The notes beneath the pieces were generated by a model that was not told the origin of the DNA, ran no database searches, and worked only from the letters and a program-made list of their open reading frames with translations. Shown in pieces: positions 16,118 through 23,514 of a stretch of DNA of 64,000 bases; position 1 is the first letter of the stretch, and each line of letters opens with the position of its first letter. A program made the position numbers and the translations under genes. This DNA is from Acinetobacter sp. YWS30-1 (GTDB taxonomy: Bacteria > Pseudomonadota > Gammaproteobacteria > Pseudomonadales > Moraxellaceae). Where the stretch lies: the NCBI RefSeq assembly GCF_033558715.1, contig NZ_CP114606.1, positions 1,178,001 through 1,242,000 of the forward strand. The letters run 5' to 3'.

Positions 16118-16156
16118 CTCAAGCAAACCTGTCTCCGATAAAACCAGGACGGTTCA

Positions 16157-18533
16157 ATATCTAATTCGTCAACAGGGTGATAGATCATTACTGCAGTACA
16201 GTAATGACTTAGTGCAAGAATATATTGATGCGCATCCGAAACAAGGACATTTGACACCCGCTGAAGCAGATGAAATTTTAAATGCAAAATATCCAGATCA
16301 ATATATAAGTCGGCAGAAAATGACAGTGGTCACGAATGAAAATGGTCGTGAAATTGCATTGGTTTTAACAGGTTCTAAAGCGAGTTTCTTTATCGAGATT
16401 GATCCATCTGATACTCAGGATTTTCAATTTCAGTTTAAATCTACGCAAAATGTAGCATCAGGTAAATACACTGAATCTGATGGACGCCACAGTGGATTAA
16501 AATCACAAAGTAAAAATTTGTGGTTAGGTAATAAAATTTATTACATTGAAATTAGCTCTGCAGAAGAATTAGAGAAATTTTGTAATTGGTATGAGCAAAG
16601 CCATGACCAGACTACGGCGCTGGAACGTAAAATTAATGCATTCTTAGAATTATGGCCTGCTGAACGCCTGAAAAATTTAACCGTTGAAGAATATCATCAA
16701 GCTAGAAACAAAGATTGCTTCATTGCTCAGATTGACAGTTTTGATCCAACACAAGGCGATCCTACCTTTGCTTGCTATTTTGATCTTTGGGAGCCAGTCA
16801 GCTTAGGTGACCATGATAAATATCATAATGAAAGACCATATTCATGGAATAAAAGACTTGGAGATAATGCTGAACAGGCCTTTCAGAAGATCAAACAGGA
16901 AATACTAGAGATTGTAGATGCAGCTCAGCGCCGTGATTTAAATGCAATTGCCGATATTCAGTTTACTAAAGGACTGAAATGGATGATTGCGTTTTTGTAT
17001 CAGGACTTTAGCAATCCTTGTGTGATTCCCATAGTAGGGGAAACTAACATAAAAAGGATTGGCTATGAATCCTATGTAAAAACGCCAGTACTAGAGTTTT
17101 TGCCTATTTTACTGGCAGATCAGGGAGATCTAGAGTTTTTCCCATATGTGGAAAAACTATTTGCGAAGGTCAAAAAAGGCTATTTAGATAACAAACAGAA
17201 GAAACAGCAAACTAAAGAATTAATGGAAGAAGTTATGATTCAACAACCTTTAAACCGTATTTTATTTGGTGCAGCAGGGACGGGTAAAACCTTTCATTGC
17301 ATTAATCATGCCTTATCCATCATTGAAAATAAGCCTTTAGATGTTTTAGAGCAAGAAGATCGCACGGTGCTAAAAACACGTTTTGATCAATATAAAGAAC
17401 AAGGTCAAATTAAGTTTGTCACTTTCCACCAAAGCTTTAGCTATGAAGACTTTGTAGAAGGGATTCGGGCTGAAACGGATGAACATGGAAGTTTAACTTA
17501 TAATGTAAAATCTGGAGTTTTCAAAGAAATCTGTGAAGATGCTGAGCTTGAAAGCGAAGTAAAGAGTTCAAAAACTTTAGTTCCTACGGAAGCAAGCATA
17601 AATCAGGTAATTGAGAGTCTTATTCAAAAAGCTAAGTTGGAGGAGCAAACATTTTATACAAAGCGGAATGTTGAATTTAAAGTAACAAGTAATGCATCTG
17701 GTACTTTATTTGCACAAACATCTAAAGATACAAGTATATCTTTATCATTAAGACATATTAAAAATTACCTTAAATTTCAATCTAAAAATATTGTAGATAA
17801 TAGGGCTTATGAATGGGCAATTGCCAATTCATTGAGTTCGGAAATCCAATTTGAAGACATAGACAAACAAATAAAACCTTATGTATTGATTGTTGATGAA
17901 ATTAATCGAGGTAACATTTCTCGTATCTTTGGTGAGCTCATTACCTTAATTGAAGACTCTAAACGTCAAGGTGCTGAAGAAGAATTATCTGTAACGCTGC
18001 CATACTCAAAAGAAGAATTCTGTGTTCCAAGTAATGTCTACATTATTGGCACAATGAACTCGTCAGACCGTTCTTTAACAGGCTTAGACATTGCTTTGCG
18101 CCGTCGCTTTACCTTTGTTGAAATGCCACCGAAGCCAGAGTTATTGAATGATATTGAGGTGGAAGGGGTGAATATTGGCAAGCTATTAGAAGTCATCAAT
18201 CAGCGTATTGAGGTGTTATTAGATCGAGATCACTGTATTGGTCATGCCAACTTTATGAATTTGAAGAAACAGCCAACACTTGAGAATTTAACATTAATCT
18301 TCAAACAAAAAATAATTCCTCAACTTCAGGAGTACTTCTTTGATGATTGGTCAAAAATCAATATGGTGTTAAATGCCAATGGCATGTTGAAGCCTAAAGC
18401 TGTTGAGCGCTCGGTATTATTTCCAAATGTAGATAGTGAGCCAGAAAGGTTCTTCGAAGAACAGAAAACGTGGCAATTGGTAGATACGGCTTTTGATTCG
18501 ATCACAAGCTTTAGCAAAATCATCAAGCATTAA
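16157..18533 (+). pseudogene. mcrB: mcrB, 3' part: AAA+ GTPase of type IV restriction
   Basis: This part holds the motor of McrB, the GTP-driven subunit that loads on modified DNA and activates McrC. In native numbering, Walker A GAAGTGKT is near residue 541, the Walker B and McrB signature VLIVDEINRGNISRIFGE near 747, and ALRRRFTFVEMPP follows. Upstream of the AAA+ domain is a second copy of the N-terminal domain (KINAFLELWPAERLKNLTVEEYHQAR...KWMIAFLYQD), separated from the first by a segment ending in YYIEISSAEELEKFCNWYEQ. The sequence is open from an IS-borne ATG at 16107, so an N-truncated protein with an intact ATPase could still be made. mcrC follows 12 bases later. Confidence 0.9.
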
Positions 18534-18545
18534 TCGGGGATTTAT

Positions 18546-19829
18546 ATGCATGATTTTACCGTGAGAGAATATGCCTTCATCAGCGTTGCTTATGAAGGTT
18601 GTCCTACCTCAAGCTTAGACCATGCTTATATTCCTGAAAAAGCATTTGAGCATCTGTGTGATCTCTCTGCTTCTTTTTCCAAGCATGGCGCAAGAGTCTT
18701 TGAACTTGCAGGACGTAGAAAGATAAAGCTAGACCAGTATGTTGGTGTAATTGAAACGCCGTGTGGTACACGTATAGAGATATTACCGAAGCATGTAGAG
18801 CTGAATGGAACAAGTGATCAAGAGCTTATTTTAGCAGAGCGTAAACTCCTACAAAAAATGTTGAGTGTATCTTTACACTTACCTTATAGAGAGGCAGGGA
18901 GTGCAAATCTAAATCGTTTTAAACAACCTCTGCATGAATGGATTATTACTCAGTTCCTCGCGTCATTTGAGCGTTTATTGCAACGTGGTTTACGATTTGA
19001 CTATAACCGTGTGCAAGAAGAACAAAAGTTTCTACGTGGGCAATTACAGCATGTGAAATATATGCGACAGCCACCTGCAAAGAAACATATATTCCCGATT
19101 GAGCATGATGTTTATGAGGTCAATCGACCTGAGAACCGTCTGATTCGTACAGCGTTGGAAGTCATTTGTAAAAAGACCAAAGATGCGAACAATTGGAAAC
19201 TTGCCCAAGAACTCAGGTTGATGACCAGTGAAATACCACGAAGCCAAAAGATTCAGCAGGATTTTAGACAATGGCAGTCAGGTCGCTTACTTGCGCTATA
19301 TGCTGAGATCAAACCTTGGACAGAATTGATTTTAGGTGAGTACATGCCTGTATCTACACAAGGTGAATGGCGGGGCATGAGTCTATTATTCCCGATGGAA
19401 AAGCTCTTTGAATACTTTGTGGCTTATCATTTGCGCCGTGGATTACCTGAATATCAGGTTAAAACACAGCATGCGACAGAGCATATTTGTGAACATCAAA
19501 TGAGTAAGATATTTAAGTTAAAGCCTGATATTTTTATTGATCGCTCCAAAGCTAAAATGCCGAACATTGTGCTGGATACTAAGTGGAAGCTGATTGATCA
19601 AAATGAGCGTAGTGGACGATATGGCTTAAAGGACAGTGATATTCAGCAGATGTTTGCGTACAGTCACTATTACTTGAAACATGAGAGTGAAGTGATCTTG
19701 GTGTATCCATACCGAGCAGGGAAATTTGACCAACCTCTAGATGATTTTGACTTTAGGCGTACAAGTGGTGCAAAGCTTCGAGTAGTACCGTTTAACTTGG
19801 ATGAGCCAGAAAATTTCAAAATAATTTAA
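18546..19829 (+). CDS. mcrC: McrC, nuclease subunit of McrBC-type restriction
   Basis: This 427-residue partner of McrB cuts DNA. It has an N-terminal McrC domain (VREYAFISV..., VGVIETPCGTRIEILPK) and a C-terminal PD-(D/E)xK nuclease: KPDIFID gives the acidic residue and IVLDTKWK the D-x-K pair, followed by DIQQMFAYSHYY. The start at 18546 follows GGGGA. The gene is intact, but without a full-length McrB it may be inactive. It closes the operon that begins with the HD hydrolase. Confidence 0.9.
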   Translation: MHDFTVREYAFISVAYEGCPTSSLDHAYIPEKAFEHLCDLSASFSKHGARVFELAGRRKIKLDQYVGVIETPCGTRIEILPKHVELNGTSDQELILAERKLLQKMLSVSLHLPYREAGSANLNRFKQPLHEWIITQFLASFERLLQRGLRFDYNRVQEEQKFLRGQLQHVKYMRQPPAKKHIFPIEHDVYEVNRPENRLIRTALEVICKKTKDANNWKLAQELRLMTSEIPRSQKIQQDFRQWQSGRLLALYAEIKPWTELILGEYMPVSTQGEWRGMSLLFPMEKLFEYFVAYHLRRGLPEYQVKTQHATEHICEHQMSKIFKLKPDIFIDRSKAKMPNIVLDTKWKLIDQNERSGRYGLKDSDIQQMFAYSHYYLKHESEVILVYPYRAGKFDQPLDDFDFRRTSGAKLRVVPFNLDEPENFKII

Positions 19830-19883
19830 TGTGAAGGTTACCTATTAAGTACAAAGTTTGGTACTGAAAGCCTCTTTTTTGAT

Positions 19884-19911
19884 GATTAAGTACAATTTTC
19901 TATACTTAATC
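19884..19911. promoter_or_regulatory. Duplicated operator, copy 1 (upstream of the AbiEi-like gene)
   Basis: GATTAAGTA-N10-TACTTAATC is a perfect 9-bp dyad in front of the gene at 19990. A very similar site with the same flanks lies at 20783-20810. A further partial copy (ATTAAGTACAAAGTTTGGTACT) lies just upstream, at about 19844. Confidence 0.6.
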
Positions 19912-19989
19912 ATCAGCCGTACTGGATTTGCATTATGAAACGGAAAACCTATACCTTTGTGAAAAAGGGATTAGGATGCAATCGGCGAT

Positions 19990-20601
19990 ATGGCTACTAA
20001 AGAAAAAATTGTAATTGATCAATTTTTAAAATTTAAGCAAGGGGGGGTGTTCTGTCGCTTCGATTTTGGTATAGAAATAAGCGATAAAGAACTAAAACGG
20101 ATTTTATATCAATTTATTCAGTCAGGTGAGGTGCAGGTCATCTTGTCTAAAGTTTATTATAAAGTTGAAATGAATAAACTCAGCCAATTTAAAAATAAAC
20201 CGTTGAGTCCTGATATCACTGATGTACTGGAAACTCTGTCGAGAGCCACGGCGCTCAAATTTCAGGTGCATGGTGGAGTCGCTGCTAATCGGCTAGGACT
20301 AAGTACTCAAGTGCCTCTTATTCATGTTTTTTATACAACGGGAAGATCTAGAGATATTAAACTTTACGGGCAAACTGTACGTTTCATCCGTACTCGTTGT
20401 TTAGATGTATTCCAGTATGCTTATAAGCCAGTTGGATTGGCAATTTCCGCATTATATTTTTTAGGTCCACAAATTGTTAATGGAGTTATGATTAAGCAGT
20501 TAAAAAAAACATTGGGTGAAAATGACTATCAGAGGTTGATAAAAGCTAAAAAACCGTTATGGATAGAAAATAGGATATTGGAAGTTGAAAAAAAATATTA
20601 A
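19990..20601 (+). CDS. AbiEi-like (DUF6088-type) protein
   Basis: This 203-residue protein has a winged-helix N-terminus (KEKIVIDQFLKFKQGGVFCRFDFG...RILYQFIQSGEVQVILSKVYYKV) followed by a domain like the AbiEi/DUF6088 group (KFQVHGGVAANRLGLSTQVPLIHVFYTTGRSRDIKLYG). AbiEi proteins act as antitoxins and autorepressors of type IV toxin-antitoxin pairs with the nucleotidyltransferase AbiEii. No AbiEii gene is present here; the next gene is a HipB-like regulator. A run of seven G (20041-20047) lies within codons GGG GGG GTG. The assignment is by recalled family pattern. Confidence 0.6.
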   Translation: MATKEKIVIDQFLKFKQGGVFCRFDFGIEISDKELKRILYQFIQSGEVQVILSKVYYKVEMNKLSQFKNKPLSPDITDVLETLSRATALKFQVHGGVAANRLGLSTQVPLIHVFYTTGRSRDIKLYGQTVRFIRTRCLDVFQYAYKPVGLAISALYFLGPQIVNGVMIKQLKKTLGENDYQRLIKAKKPLWIENRILEVEKKY

Positions 20602-20782
20602 GAAAATATGAAATAGAACTTATGGTTATGCGATATCACATAAGGCTACGGCATATTTGTCATTAATAACAGAGTAGAATATTTAAATCCAAACCAGATA
20701 AATTCATAGATCATTCAAAAAATATTTAGTGTGTACTTAGTATGCTAAATGCAATATTTTGCACTTAAAGCTATTTTTTGAC

Positions 20783-20810
20783 GATTAAGTACAATTTTGT
20801 GTACTTAATC
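20783..20810. promoter_or_regulatory. Duplicated operator, copy 2 (upstream of the HipB-like gene)
   Basis: GATTAAGTACA-N6-TGTACTTAATC is a perfect 11-bp dyad about 75 bases before the HTH gene. The surrounding bases (TTTTTTGACGATTAAG, CATTAGCCATGCTAAATTTGCATT) closely match those around the site at 19884-19911. A common regulator is implied, perhaps the HTH protein itself. Confidence 0.6.
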
Positions 20811-20885
20811 ATTAGCCATGCTAAATTTGCATTGTTAAAAGGAAATGACATATCTTCGTATTAGGATCATTAATATCAACAAAAT

Positions 20886-21227
20886 ATGCAATTTCACCGT
20901 AATGACTTTCCGACATCGATTGCTGAAGCCTTAGGAGATCGGCTAAAACGTGCACGCCTCAATAAGAATTTAACTCAGCATGAAGTTGCTCAGTTGGCAT
21001 GGATTTCGAGACGGGCAGTATTGAAAGCTGAGAAAGGGGATGTTCGCCTAGCGGATTTAGTAGCGATTTTACAGGCTCTAGATTTGGTTGATCAGTTAAA
21101 TTTATTTTTACCAGAGCAACCATTATCACCAATCCAACTTTTGAAGTTACGAGGTAAAACTCGTAAACGAGCATCGGGTAATGCCAATACGGATAATAAT
21201 AAAAGCTCAGAAGTCTTAGATTGGTAG
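20886..21227 (+). CDS. HipB-like XRE regulator
   Basis: This 113-residue protein has an HTH_3 domain at about residues 15-70 (ALGDRLKRARLNKNLTQHEVAQLAWISRRAVLKAEKGDVRLADLVAILQALDLVDQL). It ends in a basic tail (PLSPIQLLKLRGKTRKRASGN) familiar from regulators paired with HipA-like kinases. No hipA follows; downstream is a repeat-filled stretch. It shares its upstream operator with the AbiEi-like gene, so it may repress both. Confidence 0.75.
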   Translation: MQFHRNDFPTSIAEALGDRLKRARLNKNLTQHEVAQLAWISRRAVLKAEKGDVRLADLVAILQALDLVDQLNLFLPEQPLSPIQLLKLRGKTRKRASGNANTDNNKSSEVLDW

Positions 21228-21662
21228 TGTTTAGCTAGTAGCAAAGCGAGAAAGATTTTTTCTTTTTTAGTTGAGACTGAAACTACTATTTTTACTTCTA
21301 GTTAAATGATTTTAAGTTATTGATTTAATTCAAATAAAATGGTTTTTTGGGTTTGTATCTTGATACAGACGATATACAAGCGAGAAAGATTTTTACTTTT
21401 ATTTGATTTTGAAGCCACTGTTTAAAATTTATTTTTAGATTTCAAGTTATTGATTTTATTAAATGTTAAAGTAATTCTAGTTCGTAATTTGATAATGATG
21501 ATATAAGCGAGAAAGTTTTTTCTCATTAACTAATTAAAAAATGGTAGAACTATAAACAATAATGAGCTTAAAAGTCGCATTTACTTTTATTTTATTATCA
21601 GGCTTTATTCATTAGAAGATTGCAGATTGCTTAAAATCCTTCACGGGTAAGGTATATGGGCT
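21228..21662. repeat. Diverged tandem repeats of about 130 bp (AAGCGAGAAAG units)
   Basis: AAGCGAGAAAGATTTTTTCTTTT begins the units at about 21244 and 21378, and a shorter third unit (AAGCGAGAAAGTTTTTTCTC) begins at about 21505. Units 1 and 2 align along their length, including AAGTTATTGATTT and the end TTGAT...GATAT. The head of each unit can fold as AGAAAGA/TCTTTT. No ORF of note is present. The stretch follows the HipB-like gene; function unknown. Confidence 0.6.
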
Positions 21663-22346
21663 ATGGTAGAAATAGTTAAATACATTGATGGACAACAATT
21701 CTCCGCTGTCTATATTGTGGGGGACTTACATGGTTGCTATAGCTTGTTGATGCAAGAACTTAAAAAAATTAATTTTGATTTTTCAAATGATTTACTTATT
21801 TGTACAGGTGATCTCATAGACCGTGGTACTGAAAATTTAGAGTGTGTTAGGTTATTAGAACAACCATGGTTTTGTACAGTACGTGGAAATCATGAAGAAA
21901 TGTGTATTAGAGGTCAATATGATCACAAAATAAAAGATATTCATGCACGCAATGGTGGCGAATGGTTTTATCAACTCAGCTCAAGAAAGCAATCCGAAAT
22001 TAGCTCCCGTTTTCAACAATTACCATTGGTTATAGAAGTTCAATTAAAAAATAAAAAGATTGGTGTGGTACATGCGGATATTGATATTCATGATTGGAAT
22101 GTTTTTAAGGTAGATATTATGCAAGGTGACTATAAAATATCAGGTGTAACTTCTGCTTATAATAATGCGTTATGGGGGAGAGGGCGTATTAGGAGTTATT
22201 CAGATGCATATGATGTTGTTAGTAATATTGATGAAATTTATTTAGGTCACACTATTGTAAAAGAGCATATTCAAATTGATAATTGCCATTATATAGATGT
22301 TGGATCTTCTTTTACGAAGAAGCTTTGTCTTATCAAAGTACAATAA
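21663..22346 (+). CDS. PrpA/PphB-like Ser/Thr metallophosphatase
   Basis: This 227-residue metallophosphoesterase of the lambda/PrpA type has the metal-binding motifs VGDLHGCYSLL (near residue 19), TGDLIDRGTENLEC (about 47), and VRGNHEEMC (about 73), with HTIV and HADID as later histidine sites. Relatives remove phosphate from proteins. It stands alone in the accessory region, before a GNAT gene. The role is unknown beyond the family. Confidence 0.85.
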   Translation: MVEIVKYIDGQQFSAVYIVGDLHGCYSLLMQELKKINFDFSNDLLICTGDLIDRGTENLECVRLLEQPWFCTVRGNHEEMCIRGQYDHKIKDIHARNGGEWFYQLSSRKQSEISSRFQQLPLVIEVQLKNKKIGVVHADIDIHDWNVFKVDIMQGDYKISGVTSAYNNALWGRGRIRSYSDAYDVVSNIDEIYLGHTIVKEHIQIDNCHYIDVGSSFTKKLCLIKVQ

Positions 22347-22453
22347 AAATAATTATATCAATAAATAATCTTTCGTATATATATTTTCAATTAAAACAAG
22401 CGGTTGAATGTATTTTACTTTTTTGTTAGTTTCTAATTTTTGGAGAAAATATA

Positions 22454-22879
22454 ATGCAATTATTTGCCGATGAAGAGCCAAAAGCTGTCTTGGACATGAT
22501 GAATAATTATGTAGTATCTGTTTTAGGTTATGATTTGAATGAGTTAGAATTTCAACCTGCTGTAGATGCAAGAATTGATATTTTTCATGCTCTTTTCCAT
22601 AAAGGAGAAGATGATCTTTATATTAGGTTTGGGAAATATTGTGAATATAGTGGAAAAGTTATCGTTGTCGCTAGAATTGGTTTTGAAAAACAAAAAAGAG
22701 GATATGGAACGGCTCTGATATCTAGATTGATAAGGATAGCTGAAAAATATAATTATGAAAAAATTATTTTTGAAGCAGCAAATTCCAAATGTAAAGCATT
22801 TGCGAAAAAAATAGGTTTTGCTAATGAAATGAATCAATCAATTGAACTAATAAAGCAAGCTATACAATTAAAGAGTTAA
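22454..22879 (+). CDS. GNAT-family N-acetyltransferase
   Basis: This 141-residue protein starts after GGAG. It carries the acetyl-CoA-binding motif region VVARIGFEKQKRGYGTALISRLIRIAEKYN (the Q/RxxGxG/A-like KRGYGT) and the typical later segment IIFEAANSKCKAFAKKIGF. The substrate is unknown. It is the last intact gene before the truncated gguC-like gene, on the island side of the junction. Confidence 0.8.
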   Translation: MQLFADEEPKAVLDMMNNYVVSVLGYDLNELEFQPAVDARIDIFHALFHKGEDDLYIRFGKYCEYSGKVIVVARIGFEKQKRGYGTALISRLIRIAEKYNYEKIIFEAANSKCKAFAKKIGFANEMNQSIELIKQAIQLKS

Positions 22880-23134
22880 AGATTTTCTATAGCCCTAGAG
22901 ATATAGTCGAAGAATTTTAACTACATTTCTAGGGAATTCATATTTCTAATCATTGATGTTATTTCATAATTTTTTCTGTCTAAAATAATATATACATATA
23001 GGATTAGACTAATTCACCAGACTTAAACAAGCCAAAGATTATTTTTTACAAAAAATTACAATAAAAAGCACTTATTTTCTTGTATCACTATGTGTATCAC
23101 TAAATTATTTTTGTTAAATAAATTATTTAAAATC

Positions 23135-23503
23135 ATGAGGTTAAATAATGGTACGGTAGAGGATATAAGAACAGGCGATCTGCCTAAGCACCTGGTAGGT
23201 AAAAGTCGTTTAAAACGTAATGGGGAAGTGATTTGGGAAAAAGAGTTTCTTTCAGGTGAAAACAATATGTGTCATAGCCTGAGTAATCTTGAATATCACC
23301 ATTTCAAATACCAACAGTTCCTCAAACCAGGGGATGTGCATATTCATTATTTCGGAACAGCCACACTGTCTTTTGCAGACGGTATGAAAGCTGAAATTGG
23401 TGATGAATTTGAAATTGAAATGAAAGAGTTTGGACAACCCTTAGTTAATAGATTGGCACCAACTCAACCTGAATTACCAATTGGCTCAGTTATAACTCTT
23501 TAA
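23135..23503 (+). pseudogene. gguC/AraD1-like protein, C-terminal fragment
   Basis: About 120 residues match the end of GguC/AraD1 (FAH-fold) proteins: GDLPKHLVGKSRLKRNGEVIWEKEFLSGENNMCHSLSNLEYHHFKYQQFLKPGDVHIHYFGTATLSFADG. Family members are about 330 residues long, so roughly the first 200 are missing. These enzymes act near 2-keto-3-deoxy-sugar acid catabolism, and the next gene 12 bases on is the matching semialdehyde dehydrogenase. The break at about 23,100-23,140 coincides with the change from accessory to chromosomal sequence. Confidence 0.7.
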
Positions 23504-23514
23504 GGATCTTAGAT

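Larger units (their letters stand above)
11421..16156. mobile_element. Composite transposon carrying tet(M), with two different IS3-family ends
   Basis: The 4,736-bp unit consists of IS copy 2 (11421-12729), a trimmed tet(M) segment (12730-14846) and a related but different IS3-family element (14847-16156), both IS in the same orientation. The outer flanks are a 3-bp direct repeat, ATA (11418-11420 and 16157-16159). The inner flanks do not pair with them: the three bases after IS copy 2 are CTA. This shows that the whole unit inserted in one event. Removing it restores mcrB in frame. The outer ends share TGAACCGT...TCGGAGA, so one transposase could act on both. Confidence 0.9.
14847..16156 (+). 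mobile_element. IS3-family element, second type; right arm of the tet(M) transposon
   Basis: This 1,310-bp element is related to, but clearly different from, the 1,309-bp element. Its ends begin TGAACCGTCCCGGGATTG (left) and TGAACCGTCCTGGTTTTA (right, read inward). Base composition is richer in GC than the other IS. It carries orfA and a frameshifted orfB. The ATA at 16157-16159 is the outer target duplication of the composite transposon. Confidence 0.9.

Noticed and set aside
16107..16156. Start codon of an 808-residue AAA+ gene inside the IS
   Set aside because: The first 16 codons are IS sequence; the true gene begins at 10906 and is split by the transposon.
19935..20000. 21-codon ORF before the AbiEi-like gene as a leader peptide
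   Set aside because: The duplicated upstream region at 20,820 does not preserve it, so it is probably fortuitous.
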